From Bacteroidales bacterium (GTDB taxonomy: Bacteria; Bacteroidota; Bacteroidia; Bacteroidales; JAIOZK01), in contig JAIOZK010000030.1 of assembly GCA_021740625.1 (NCBI GenBank), forward strand, positions 1 through 44,880: a stretch of 44,880 nt of DNA, written 5' to 3'. The position numbers and the translations under genes are program-made. The notes under the pieces are model-generated. The model ran no database searches and was not told the DNA's origin. It saw only the letters and a program-made list of their open reading frames with translations. Shown here one piece after another: positions 26,831 through 35,495 of this stretch. Numbering within the stretch: position 1 is the stretch's first letter; every line of letters begins with the position of its first letter.

Positions 26831-26880
26831 ACAAATCGTTAAATCGTTACATCGTCCAATCGTTCAATCTTGCAATGTTG
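26831..26880. repeat. Degenerate short tandem repeat (AATCGTT-type units)
   Basis: Several imperfect copies of ATCGTT(A/C)A follow each other (AAATCGTT, AAATCGTTAC, ATCGTCCA, ATCGTTCA). The run overlaps the last codons of the truncated VOC fragment, which suggests repeat sequence replaced the lost part of that gene. Confidence 0.5.
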
Positions 26881-27037
26881 GGTTTTTTATGCAGCGATTG
26901 AGCGATAGCCCGCTTTCAAAGATCAGGGTCCCGTCAAAATCCAGACTGACTTTTTGCCCCATAAGCTCTGTGTAGAATTGTTTTGATTTTGCCATGTTTT
27001 TTACCATCAGGACGGTATTTTCATAAGTGATGTTCAT
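26864..27037 (-). pseudogene. Glyoxalase/VOC-family protein, N-terminal remnant
   Basis: A 57-residue reading frame starting [20 protein letters not shown] and continuing FYTELMGQKVSLDFDG, TLIFESGLSL. This is the first beta-alpha-beta-beta unit of a vicinal oxygen chelate (VOC) protein. Members with this start are usually about 110-130 residues, so half or more is missing. After SLNRC the sequence becomes unrelated (IKNPTLQD, stop) and runs into a short tandem repeat. The ATG overlaps the stop of the threonine aldolase gene by four bases (ATGA), so it was once, and may still be, translated by coupling. Metal ligands that would come from the second half are absent, so no enzyme activity is expected. 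Confidence 0.75.
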
Positions 27038-28053
27038 GATAAGGAGTTTAATATTTTTATGCTTTCATTCAGCATTTGGTCTGAGAAATCCAGGTGGGTG
27101 ACCATGCGGATCAATTGCGGTCCTAATCCAACAGCCTTCATACCCCTGGATTCAAGCATCTTTAGAAAGTCCTGATCTTTGAATTGATCAGTTAATTTGA
27201 AAAACAGAATGTTGGTCTCAACCGGTATCACTTCTTCCACAAAGGTTTGCATTTGCAGGGTATTGCCAAGAATTCGCGCTTTCCGGTGATCTTCTTCCAG
27301 CCTTTCAACATGATGGTCAAGTGCGTAAATTCCTGCCGCTGCCAGGTAACCGGCCTGCCGCATGCCGCCGCCAAATACTTTTCTTACCCTGCGGGCCTGC
27401 CTGATAAAATCTTTGCTTCCGATCAGCACAGATCCAACCGGAGCACCCAGTCCCTTTGAAAGGCAGATGGATAGGGAATCGAACAACTCGCCAATCTGTC
27501 CTGAAGTATATCCTTTCTCAACAATAGCATTAAAAATCCTTGCCCCATCAAGATGCAGCTTGAGCCCGTATTCCTTGCATAATTGACGTATCTCTTTCAG
27601 GTCCTTAAGCTCATAGCAACTGCCGCCACCTTTGTTGGAGGTGTTCTCGATCACAACAAGACTCGTTCTGGGGTAATGTATATCGTCAGGATTGATGTTT
27701 TCTTTGATCTGGTTTGCTTTGATCCTGCCCCGGGCGCCCGGCAACAGTCTGACCGATGCCCCGGAATTGAAAGCTGCCCCGCCACCTTCATATCGATAGA
27801 TGTGCGATAATTCATGGCAGATAATCTCATCTCCCGCTTGTGTATGCACTTTCAGAGCGATCTGGTTGGTCATGGTGCCCGAAGGACAGAACAAGGCCGC
27901 CTCCTTGCCAAACAATGCTGCTGATTTTTGTTCCAGGGCTTTTACTGTCGGATCGTCTTCAAATACATCATCTCCTACCTTGGCATGGAACATGGCCTGA
28001 AGCATTTCAGGGGTGGGTTTTGTGACAGTGTCGCTGCGTAAGTCTATTGTCAT
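27034..28053 (-). CDS. ltaE: Low-specificity L-threonine aldolase
   Basis: A 339-residue PLP enzyme that cleaves L-threonine (and allo-threonine) to glycine and acetaldehyde. Family marks are the start [25 protein letters not shown], the cofactor-stacking region [25 protein letters not shown], and the Schiff-base lysine K200 in [12 protein letters not shown]. Length matches the family. Fold-type I aspartate aminotransferase superfamily; acts as a tetramer in known members. It has a well-formed promoter upstream and a truncated VOC gene overlapping its stop. Confidence 0.93.
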   Translation of the reverse strand: MTIDLRSDTVTKPTPEMLQAMFHAKVGDDVFEDDPTVKALEQKSAALFGKEAALFCPSGTMTNQIALKVHTQAGDEIICHELSHIYRYEGGGAAFNSGASVRLLPGARGRIKANQIKENINPDDIHYPRTSLVVIENTSNKGGGSCYELKDLKEIRQLCKEYGLKLHLDGARIFNAIVEKGYTSGQIGELFDSLSICLSKGLGAPVGSVLIGSKDFIRQARRVRKVFGGGMRQAGYLAAAGIYALDHHVERLEEDHRKARILGNTLQMQTFVEEVIPVETNILFFKLTDQFKDQDFLKMLESRGMKAVGLGPQLIRMVTHLDFSDQMLNESIKILNSLS

Positions 28054-28078
28054 TTTTCTTGGGTATGAGGTTTCCTGT

Positions 28079-28110
28079 CAATATTATTTTTTGTTTTCGG
28101 ATTCGCCAAA
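28079..28110 (-). promoter_or_regulatory. Promoter of the threonine aldolase gene
   Basis: On the minus strand TTTG (28110-28107), a 20-base spacer, then TAATATTG (28086-28079), one mismatch from TAnnTTTG. The ATG lies 25 bases downstream. Confidence 0.55.
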
Positions 28111-28245
28111 TTACAAATAATTGCTTCAGGGCCGGCAAGGATCATATAAATAAGATAATAAAATTGATGGGAAAAATTGAATCTTATTTTCTACTAAGGT
28201 TTAGGGATCCATAAGGTTTGTTGCCAAATTCTCAGAGCTATTAAT

Positions 28246-28409
28246 TAGAGTCTGTCCATAAAGTCTCAATTTTACCACCACCCTCCGCACCCCCTTAGTC
28301 CCCTGAAGGGTAAATCCCCCACACAACCAAGGGGTTGGATGGTTCTCTCCGCCTCAGGCGGAGAGTTAGAGGGGTTTGCGAAGGAGGGCGAGTTTATGGA
28401 CAGACTCTA
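28246..28409. mobile_element. MITE-like palindromic element with 17-bp terminal inverted repeats
   Basis: TAGAGTCTGTCCATAAA at 28246-28262 is matched exactly in reverse complement at 28393-28409. The ends carry TA, consistent with a TA target. Inside, a further partial palindrome runs inward (CCCTCCGCACCCCC against GGGGTTTGCGAAGGAGGG). A perfect 9-bp hairpin, CTCTCCGCC-TCA-GGCGGAGAG, is at 28344-28364. The interior is GC-rich compared with its flanks and has no coding frame. It looks like a small non-autonomous transposon or a repeated palindromic element; the parent IS is not in the window. Confidence 0.7.
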
Positions 28410-28670
28410 TTTAGTTAATTGCAAGAAAGATAGAGTTTATCCAGCCTAATTTGAAGGAAAATGATTTTTAATTGTGTAATATCAATCTAATTTATTTTTG
28501 AATTCTATAAATATACAGTTGATACCAAACCTTATTTACCCAAAAAACCTTAGTAGCAAAATGACACGATTGAACTTCATCCTTATTCCCTTATTTCCCT
28601 TTCCCTGCGAAATGTTATAAATAGAATTACCTCCGGGGATGCAGATACACCAAAATATAGAAAAACATCT

Positions 28671-30194
28671 CTACCTTTTTATCCTTATCCGTTCTGCAAT
28701 TATGCCTGCAATTTTTTCAATCGGGATCCTGTCCTGTTCCATGCTGTCCCTTTCACGTATGGTTACGGTGTTATCTTCCAGTGTTTGATGATCAACCGTA
28801 ATACTGTAAGGTGTGCCGATGGCATCCATCCTGCGGTAACGTTTTCCGATCGTATCTTTTTCTTCGTAAAAGCACATATAATCATATTTCAGGCTGTCCA
28901 TGATCTCGCGGGCTTTTTCCGGCAATCCGTCTTTTTTGGTCAATGGTAAGATGGCTGCTTTGATCGGGGCCAGGAAAGGTGGGATTTTCATCATGGTACG
29001 TTCCGAGCCGTCTTCCAGTTTTTCTTCTGTATAGGCAGCCGTTAAAACCGCGAGGAATGTTCTGTCAAGACCAATGGATGTTTCCACCACATAAGGCACA
29101 TAACTTTCATTGGTCTCAGGATCGTAATACTGGATTTTTTTCCCTGTGAATTTCTGGTGAGCCCCCAGGTCATAATCCGTTCTGGAATGGATGCCTTCCA
29201 GCTCCTTGAATCCCATTGGGAAATTAAATTCTATGTCGAAAGCGGCATTAGCATAATGGGCCAGTTTATCGTGTTCATGGAAACGGAAGTTTTCTTCAGG
29301 AATACCCGTAGCCAGATGCCATTTCATTCTTTCCTCTTTCCAGTATTTGAACCATTCCTGTTCAGTTCCGGGGCGGACGAAATATTGCATTTCCATTTGC
29401 TCGAATTCGCGCATGCGGAAGATAAACTGCCGTGCCACGATCTCGTTCCGAAAGGCTTTCCCGATCTGGGCGATCCCGAAAGGAAGTTTCATCCTGCCGG
29501 TTTTCTGTACATTCAGGTAATTCACGAAGATGCCCTGAGCGGTTTCGGGGCGAAGGTATATTTTGCTGGCTCCGTCACCCAGCGCTCCAAGTTGTGTTGC
29601 AAACATCAGGTTGAACTGCCGGACATCCGTCCAGTTTTTAGAACCTGAGATGGGGCAGGCAATTTCCAGGTCGATGATGAGTTGCTTGAGATCTTTCAGG
29701 TCATCCTCCTCCAGGGCTTTCACCATTCTCTTGATGATGGCATCGATCTTTTCGCGATTCCTGATCACACGTGGATTGGTCTCCAGGAACTTTTGCTCAT
29801 CGAAATCATCCCCGAACCTTTTGCTGGCTTTGGCAACTTCTTTGTCAATCTTACCCTGAAGTTTTGCAATATGATCTTCAATCAGTTCATCGGCGCGGTA
29901 TCTTTTTTTAGAATCTTTGTTATCGATCATGGGATCGTTAAAGGCATCCAGGTGGCCGGAAGATTTCCAAACATCGGGATGCATAAAAATGGCGGCATCG
30001 ATGCCCACGATGTTTTCATGGTATTGCACCATGGATTTCCACCAGTAATCCATGATGTTCTTTTTCAGTTCAGCGCCATATTGTCCGTAATCATATACTG
30101 CACTCAGTCCGTCGAAAATCTCGCTCGATTGAAATACAAAGCCATACTCTTTGGCATGGGCGATGATCTTCTTGAAAATGTCTTCGTTTGCCAT
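28671..30194 (-). CDS. glyS: Glycyl-tRNA synthetase (single-chain, alpha2 type)
   Basis: A 507-residue class II aminoacyl-tRNA synthetase that charges tRNA-Gly. It is the eukaryote/archaea-like dimeric form used by Bacteroidota, not the bacterial alpha2beta2 form. Visible features are the N-terminal HAKEYGFVFQSSEIFDGLSA, LRPETAQGIFVNY, motif 2 as GKAFRNEIVARQFIFRMREF followed by EQMEMQYF, motif 3 with SIGLDRTFLAVL, and the C-terminal anticodon-binding domain (APIKAAILPL). The start MANEDIFKK matches the family start. A -7 promoter box sits only four bases before the ATG, so the mRNA is probably leaderless. Confidence 0.96.
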   Translation of the reverse strand: MANEDIFKKIIAHAKEYGFVFQSSEIFDGLSAVYDYGQYGAELKKNIMDYWWKSMVQYHENIVGIDAAIFMHPDVWKSSGHLDAFNDPMIDNKDSKKRYRADELIEDHIAKLQGKIDKEVAKASKRFGDDFDEQKFLETNPRVIRNREKIDAIIKRMVKALEEDDLKDLKQLIIDLEIACPISGSKNWTDVRQFNLMFATQLGALGDGASKIYLRPETAQGIFVNYLNVQKTGRMKLPFGIAQIGKAFRNEIVARQFIFRMREFEQMEMQYFVRPGTEQEWFKYWKEERMKWHLATGIPEENFRFHEHDKLAHYANAAFDIEFNFPMGFKELEGIHSRTDYDLGAHQKFTGKKIQYYDPETNESYVPYVVETSIGLDRTFLAVLTAAYTEEKLEDGSERTMMKIPPFLAPIKAAILPLTKKDGLPEKAREIMDSLKYDYMCFYEEKDTIGKRYRRMDAIGTPYSITVDHQTLEDNTVTIRERDSMEQDRIPIEKIAGIIAERIRIKR

Positions 30195-30198
30195 GCTG

Positions 30199-30206
30199 CA
30201 AAAATA
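30199..30206 (-). promoter_or_regulatory. -7 box TATTTTTG abutting the glyS start codon
   Basis: On the minus strand TATTTTTG is a full match to TAnnTTTG, with only four bases (CAGC) before the ATG. The start of transcription would fall at or very near the ATG. No clear -33 TTTG at 19-21 bases. Confidence 0.45.
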
Positions 30207-30310
30207 GGGAAATCCTTCCGATTATAAATGGAAGAAATCAGAAGTTGGAAGCCGGAAGCTGGATTTTGAAACATGGGTCATTCATTTTATCCATTGTAGC
30301 CTTGCCGAAG

Positions 30311-30357
30311 ATTGGTTATTGGTCATTGTATTGGTCATTGGTTATTGGTTATTTGAC
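30311..30357. repeat. Short tandem repeat of ATTGGTTATTGGTC-type units
   Basis: Imperfect repeats of ATTGGTTATT and GGTCATTG fill the gap between glyS and the M48 gene. No coding or structural role is seen. Confidence 0.6.
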
Positions 30358-30388
30358 AAACATAAGATCTCTGGTTCATGATTTAAAA

Positions 30389-31192
30389 TTAAGGTAATGT
30401 ACTTTTGAATTGATTATAGCTTTCCACGTAATATTTTCCTTCTTTTCCACCCAGTGCTTCCCACATGGCCATGATCTCGCTGATGCGGTTTTCGTGTGAT
30501 GGATGTGTACTCAGGAACTGGGGTGGTTGTGGTGAGCCTTCCAGCTTTTCAAAGAAACCGGCCACTCCACGCGCATCATAGGAAGTATTGTAAAGATATT
30601 TTACAGCGAATTCGTCGGCTTCGTATTCATGATTGCGGCTGAAGGCAAGCACGGTGAGACCGGCAGCAAGATCAGCGGCAATCTGTGCGATCATACCGGG
30701 ATCCTGTCCAAGTACCACGGATAAGAGTACCTGCAGACCGTACACCTTGGTCAGGTTCTCGGTGGAGTGCCGTTCGGCGGCATGAGCCATCTCGTGTCCC
30801 ATCACCCCTGCAAACTGGGCTTCATTGTCCAGGAATTTGATCAAACCCGTATAAAAGTAGAGGTAACCACCGGGCGTTGCAAAAGCGTTCAAGACTTCAT
30901 CATCTCGGAGCAGGCTGACTTCCCAGGCAAATTTATCCCCATAATCCACAAGCCCTGTGTTTAAAATGCTGTCCCTGATCCTTTGGATATGCTGGTACGC
31001 CTCCGGGTATTGTGCCGGATCCATAAGGGGATATTCCTGTGGATTGCCTTCGATTTCCTGATTCACCTGCAGGCCCAGCTCCATGTCGTCCTGCACGGTA
31101 AAGATGTTGGGTCTTTCGCCTTCTTTGCAGCCCTGGTTTGAGAACAGAAGTATGGTGAGGGAAATGATGGCTATAGATACAATCTTTTTCAT
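30389..31192 (-). CDS. M48-family zinc metallopeptidase, lipoprotein
   Basis: A 267-residue peptidase with an N-terminal lipoprotein-type signal (MKKIVSIAIISLTILLFSNQGC, cysteine 22). The zinc motif HEMAH lies at 133-137 in GVMGHEMAHAAERHS, and the third ligand glutamate is in NHEYEADEFAVKYLY. It resembles BepA/LoiP-type periplasmic M48 proteases that clear misassembled outer-membrane proteins, but without the TPR tail of BepA. The cysteine suggests anchoring to a membrane facing the periplasm. It is a single gene between glyS and argF. Quality control of envelope proteins is inferred from the family only. Confidence 0.92.
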   Translation of the reverse strand: MKKIVSIAIISLTILLFSNQGCKEGERPNIFTVQDDMELGLQVNQEIEGNPQEYPLMDPAQYPEAYQHIQRIRDSILNTGLVDYGDKFAWEVSLLRDDEVLNAFATPGGYLYFYTGLIKFLDNEAQFAGVMGHEMAHAAERHSTENLTKVYGLQVLLSVVLGQDPGMIAQIAADLAAGLTVLAFSRNHEYEADEFAVKYLYNTSYDARGVAGFFEKLEGSPQPPQFLSTHPSHENRISEIMAMWEALGGKEGKYYVESYNQFKSTLP

Positions 31193-31283
31193 GTTTTACA
31201 TTTTTGAGAAAATAAAGGTAATAAAACCAATGTTTCCGGGTTCATGAATTTTAGTGCATTAGCTTTCGCAAATATTATTCCAT

Positions 31284-31440
31284 GCCCGGAATAAAAAAGG
31301 ACTATTCGAAAAATATTTTAAAACCATCTGGGTTACATCGAGTCGATATACGCTGATAAGCAACGGCTTATAGGCTTCGACTCCTTGGCCGGCAGGCATG
31401 GCGCTCAGCCTGATGAAGAATAGAACTATTTTGACAGCCC
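31284..31440. other. Compositionally odd noncoding segment with weak inverted ends
   Basis: Between the M48 and argF genes is a segment that is clearly more GC-rich in its centre (CTTGGCCGGCAGGCATGGCG) than the AT-rich flanks. It begins GCCCGGAATAAAAAAGG and ends CTATTTTGACAGCCC, which are imperfect inverted relatives. A GAGTCG/CGACTC pair lies inside. It may be a decayed transposon remnant. Short frames on the minus strand are not convincing genes. Confidence 0.3.
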
Positions 31441-31468
31441 ATTCATTTCCTTAAAAAAGCATCTTTAA

Positions 31469-32470
31469 TTAATTCCCCAAGGTAGCCACCATCACCGCCT
31501 TGATGGTATGCAGCCTGTTTTCGGCTTCATCAAAAACGATGGAGGCTTCCGATTCGAAAACGTCTTCTGTTACCTCCATGCTTTCGAATCCGAACTTTTC
31601 ATGTATCTCTTTCCCCACTTTGGTTTCTGTATTATGGAAAGCCGGCAGGCAGTGCATGAATTTGGCTTTGGGGTTGCCTGTTTTTTCCATCAGTTCATTG
31701 TTCACCTGGTAAGGTTTCATCAGCTTTAATCTTTCGTTCCAGGCCTCTTCCGATTCGCCCATGGATACCCAGACATCGGTGTAGAGGAAGTCGCATCCTT
31801 TTACACCTTCTTCGGGATTTTCGGTGATGGTGATCTTTGCCCCGGTTTCTTTGGCTATTTCTTTTGCCTGGACAACCAGTTCTTCATCAGGGTGCAACAT
31901 TTTGGGTGCAGCAGCCCTGAAATCCATGCCCATCTTGGCAGCGCCGATCAGCAGGGAATTGCCCATGTTGTTGCGGGCATCGCCCAGGTAACAGAATGAG
32001 ATCTGGTGCAGGGGCTTGTCGCTGTGTTCTGTCATGGTCATGAAATCAGCGAGGATCTGAGTGGGGTGAAATTCGTTTGTGAGACCGTTCCATACCGGTA
32101 CGCCGGAATATCTGGCCAGATCTTCCACCACTTCCTGGCCGAAACCGCGGTACTCAATTCCGTCGTACATTCTACCCAGTACGCGGGCCGTATCTTTTAC
32201 GGTTTCCTTTTTTCCCATCTGTGAGCCGGTGGGACCGAGGTAGGTAACATGCGCTCCCTGGTCGAGGGCGGCTACTTCAAATGCACAGCGTGTGCGGGTT
32301 GAGTCTTTTTCAAATATCAAAGCGATATTTTTGCCTTTGAGTTTTTGTTCTTCTGTGCCTGAATATTTTGCTTTTTTCAGGTCGGCTGAAAGATCCAGCA
32401 AAAATTTGATCTCCTTCGGAGTAAAATCCAACAATTTCAGAAAACTTCTATTCCTTACATTAAATGCCAT
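31469..32470 (-). CDS. argF: Ornithine carbamoyltransferase
   Basis: A 333-residue enzyme that makes citrulline from ornithine and carbamoyl phosphate in arginine synthesis, or runs in reverse in the arginine deiminase pathway. The carbamoyl-phosphate loop STRTR is at 57-61, HPTQ at 135-138, the ornithine-binding SMG at 236-238 and HCLP at 273-276, all in register for a true OTC. Bacteroidetes often use an acetylornithine/succinylornithine transcarbamylase instead; here the SMG loop and the plain OTC motifs favour ornithine. No other arginine genes are adjacent, so pathway direction is not decided by context. Confidence 0.94.
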   Translation of the reverse strand: MAFNVRNRSFLKLLDFTPKEIKFLLDLSADLKKAKYSGTEEQKLKGKNIALIFEKDSTRTRCAFEVAALDQGAHVTYLGPTGSQMGKKETVKDTARVLGRMYDGIEYRGFGQEVVEDLARYSGVPVWNGLTNEFHPTQILADFMTMTEHSDKPLHQISFCYLGDARNNMGNSLLIGAAKMGMDFRAAAPKMLHPDEELVVQAKEIAKETGAKITITENPEEGVKGCDFLYTDVWVSMGESEEAWNERLKLMKPYQVNNELMEKTGNPKAKFMHCLPAFHNTETKVGKEIHEKFGFESMEVTEDVFESEASIVFDEAENRLHTIKAVMVATLGN

Positions 32471-32502
32471 AACTTCTTGTGTTTAGGTTATTTTTTGGAG
32501 TG

Positions 32503-32510
32503 CAAAGGTA
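32503..32510 (-). promoter_or_regulatory. -7 box TACCTTTG upstream of argF
   Basis: On the minus strand TACCTTTG is a full match to TAnnTTTG and lies 32 bases before the argF ATG. No matching -33 TTTG was found. No arginine-repressor operator was recognised. Confidence 0.45.
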
Positions 32511-32614
32511 GTAAATTTGAAGATTTGCTAATTTGTTAGTTTCAAAATCTTTTTGGGTCTGGATGCTTCAGATCGATCCACATCCGGGATAAATACCAAA
32601 ATGCCAGCTATTAT

Positions 32615-35353
32615 TTATTGAATAATAACCTTCAGGGTTTCCGTTTCCATGCTTGTTTTCTGAACCCGGACAAAATACATTCCTTTTGATAAATCCCCTA
32701 TGTATAAAGGGTTTTCATCGCTTTCCATAATTTTCCTGCCATCCATTGCGTACAGGCTGATATGCAAATTGCCATAGTACTGGCCAGGAGAGGATATGTT
32801 GATAAAATTACTGGCAGGGTTTGGATATATGATGGTGTTTGTTTGGGCTGGCCGATGTTCATTATTCCCGGTATGGACCGGTGATTGAAAGATCTTGACC
32901 ATGCCTCCGTTCACAATTCCATAATTTCTTTCTACCGGAATACCGACTACTAGGTCTTTGTAACCATTCACATTAAAATCACCCATACACGCATTGGTGC
33001 CATATTTCAGTTCATTATTCAATACCATTACCGCCTGATTATGACTGCTGTCACCATCAAAAATCAGCATCCTTTCCGAATTATAATCACCGGCAAGAAT
33101 GCTGGTTTTACCTTTCGCCAGAAAATCTGGTAGAAATTGGATATAGGTTACAGCAATATGGAGTGAAGTGTCATAAAAAATTTCATCGTATATGCTGTCA
33201 AGTTCCGTACCCCCGTAAAATAAATAAATGGTATCAGTTGAATAGAGCATGAAATCCGCCTGGTTATCACCATTGAAATCGCGGCATGTTCTGGAAGCCT
33301 GGGATGCAAAACTAATATGATCTTTATCCGGATTTGGCAGGATCAGGTCAAACTGATCATCTGCTTCAGGTCCGCCTAGATAAACCAGATAACGGCCATT
33401 TACAACAGTGCGGTCAAAAATCATAAAATCATCATACTGATCTGCATTGATATCACCGCATTTGATAAACTGATTATCTGACGTCCAATAAGGGAGATCA
33501 TAGAGATCATCTATGATCATATCGGGTTCTTCATTGATCATGTCACCACCAAAATACAGGTAGGTCTTGTTTCTGTGGAGCCTGGCCCTTGATCCACCGA
33601 TAAGGAAATCATTGTATCCATCTGCATTGTAATCCCCAATGATTCTGATATTTCTTCCAAACTCTATATTATTGACCAGGTCATCAAGTACATAATCCGC
33701 ATCAGAATAATCGAGCGCGGGAGGCAAATCCTCTTTCCCAAGAAATACAAAAGCCCGGTTGTACGTATTCATAATTTTTCCAAGGTATGCAGATGTTCCA
33801 TATGCTGTACTGTTGCCGATGATAAAATCGATGTATCCGTCATTGTTGATATCCCCGGCATCCCAGTCGAGAGACTTATTCCTGCCATCCTGTGGAAGTA
33901 GTATTTTTACATCAGGTTTATCCTTTAAAACATCGCTGCCAAAAAAGATGTCAAGATAACAACCCTGGTCGGCCATTACCCCGAAATCGGGATATCCATC
34001 TTTATTCATATCTCCGATGTTTCTAACCTTTTGTCCGTATCCCAGTTCTTCATAAGATTCTTTCAGTGGTTGCACCAGGAGAAGGGGATCGGTGAAGTCG
34101 GGTGTATCGCTGCCACGGATGATAGCTGTGCCTACCTGTTCGTATTGCAAAGAACTGTCGAATGACCAGTATCTGAGAAACAGGTCAGGAATGCTATCCT
34201 GGTCGTAGTTAAACACAGGAACCTTATTGATGGAACCATATGCATAAATTCCTTTCCCTGGTGGCAGCATCATGCAATTGTCTCCGGTATAATGCTTTTG
34301 AATATTAAATCCGCTATCAGCAATGCTTTCCCTGCCCATAAAAAACATCATTGTATCTGCGTGGCATTTGGTGTAGAGGTCGTCACATCCATCATTGTTA
34401 ATATCGCCTGCCAGGAGAATCTTTGCAAAATGTTCAAGCGGGTAAATTACCTCTTCATCTTCAAAATAGGGGGGTGTTGATTTCCCGAACAGTATTCTGA
34501 GGATGTAGGCTTTATCAAAGTATTCCGAGATTACGATGTCAGGATTACCATCCCCATTCATATCTGCTAAAGATCCAGAGAAAGGAACAATTTTTCTGTT
34601 CTTAAATACCATTTCCATGCTGTTGGTATCCAGTACGAACCATGCTACATCGTCTGAGTTAGAATTATTCTGTCTTCTGTGGATGGCAAGTTCTTTTACA
34701 CCATCCGAATCATAATCATAGTAAAGAAATTTTCCGGGTTCATGATCAATAAGAGCCCAGGGAGGTTCAAAATGAATGGCTTCAGGATCGTCACTACAAA
34801 AAAGCATGAGATCACGGCTATATGATTTCCCTAAAAAGAATTCCGATTTCCCGTCCCCGGTAATATCCTGCGCATAATACAGGTAGCTGTAATCATCCGG
34901 GAAATCAATAAGCATTGAATCATCTGAAATCCCTTCCGGAGCACCAAAATAGATCGTTTTATTCGCAATGTTGAGCATATCATCGTATCCGTCACCATCG
35001 AAATCTTTGATTCCCTGGATATTGCTGTTGTAGAAAACCAGGGCATTTTCCGGATGATCGATATCCGTTATGATCACTGATTTATATACACCGTCATGGG
35101 GGTCTTCGGTTCTTTCATCACTGACATATTCATTAAATACGAAATCAGTAAATCCATCGCCATTGATATCTCCCAGGGCGTTCGGATAGGTTAATGTTGT
35201 ATTAACAGCTGGATTTCCCGTTATTTTGAAGGGGAAAATTTCTTTGATCGGGTAAATCGTATCGGGTACATTGTTTTGCCCTGATAAATAAAATGTGAAA
35301 AATAACGATAGGATAACTGTTAAAGCTTTTGAAAAAAAATGGGTGATTAACAT
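32615..35353 (-). CDS. Large secreted FG-GAP/VCBS-repeat protein with T9SS sorting domain
   Basis: A 912-residue secreted protein with a signal peptide ending LSGQ. At least nine FG-GAP/VCBS-type calcium-loop motifs are visible: DINGDGFTDF, DFDGDGYDDM, DMNGDGNPDI, DINNDGCDDL, DMNKDGYPDF, DINNDGYIDF, DYNADGYNDF, DINADQYDDF and DFNGDNQADF. These form integrin-like beta-propeller blades that bind calcium. The C-terminus is a T9SS type A sorting domain (YPNPASNFINISS, LYIGDLSKGMYFVRVQ, VIIQ). It is probably exported to the cell surface or medium for adhesion or binding. No catalytic domain was recognised. Single gene, convergent with nothing and divergent from the DUF3109 gene. Confidence 0.93.
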   Translation of the reverse strand: MLITHFFSKALTVILSLFFTFYLSGQNNVPDTIYPIKEIFPFKITGNPAVNTTLTYPNALGDINGDGFTDFVFNEYVSDERTEDPHDGVYKSVIITDIDHPENALVFYNSNIQGIKDFDGDGYDDMLNIANKTIYFGAPEGISDDSMLIDFPDDYSYLYYAQDITGDGKSEFFLGKSYSRDLMLFCSDDPEAIHFEPPWALIDHEPGKFLYYDYDSDGVKELAIHRRQNNSNSDDVAWFVLDTNSMEMVFKNRKIVPFSGSLADMNGDGNPDIVISEYFDKAYILRILFGKSTPPYFEDEEVIYPLEHFAKILLAGDINNDGCDDLYTKCHADTMMFFMGRESIADSGFNIQKHYTGDNCMMLPPGKGIYAYGSINKVPVFNYDQDSIPDLFLRYWSFDSSLQYEQVGTAIIRGSDTPDFTDPLLLVQPLKESYEELGYGQKVRNIGDMNKDGYPDFGVMADQGCYLDIFFGSDVLKDKPDVKILLPQDGRNKSLDWDAGDINNDGYIDFIIGNSTAYGTSAYLGKIMNTYNRAFVFLGKEDLPPALDYSDADYVLDDLVNNIEFGRNIRIIGDYNADGYNDFLIGGSRARLHRNKTYLYFGGDMINEEPDMIIDDLYDLPYWTSDNQFIKCGDINADQYDDFMIFDRTVVNGRYLVYLGGPEADDQFDLILPNPDKDHISFASQASRTCRDFNGDNQADFMLYSTDTIYLFYGGTELDSIYDEIFYDTSLHIAVTYIQFLPDFLAKGKTSILAGDYNSERMLIFDGDSSHNQAVMVLNNELKYGTNACMGDFNVNGYKDLVVGIPVERNYGIVNGGMVKIFQSPVHTGNNEHRPAQTNTIIYPNPASNFINISSPGQYYGNLHISLYAMDGRKIMESDENPLYIGDLSKGMYFVRVQKTSMETETLKVIIQ

Positions 35354-35482
35354 GTTGTATGGGTTTTTGGTTTTTTATTGCGATTAAAGGTATTAAAAAT
35401 TTAACCTAATAATTCATTTTCTGATAAAATATTCTGGAGCCATTTGCCTGATTCCAGGATCTTATGATAAGCTGAATATACT

Positions 35483-35490
35483 TACTTTTG
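35483..35490 (+). promoter_or_regulatory. -7 box TACTTTTG abutting the DUF3109 start codon
   Basis: TACTTTTG matches TAnnTTTG and ends five bases before the ATG at 35496, implying a leaderless or nearly leaderless transcript, as for glyS. Confidence 0.4.
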
Positions 35491-35495
35491 CACCT

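Larger units (their letters stand above)
28054..28670. other. 617-base intergenic region with a palindromic element
   Basis: No coding frame is convincing here. It contains the threonine aldolase promoter near its left end and a 164-bp palindromic MITE-like element in the middle. The remaining parts, about 28111-28245 and 28410-28670, are AT-rich, and nothing was recognised in them. Confidence 0.7.

Noticed and set aside
28344-28364. Nine-bp hairpin as an independent terminator
   Set aside because: No T-run follows on either strand and it is nested inside the larger palindromic element.
31368-31442. A 24-residue minus-strand peptide (MGCQNSS...) before argF
   Set aside because: Too short, with no promoter or conservation visible; it lies within a compositionally odd, probably decayed element.
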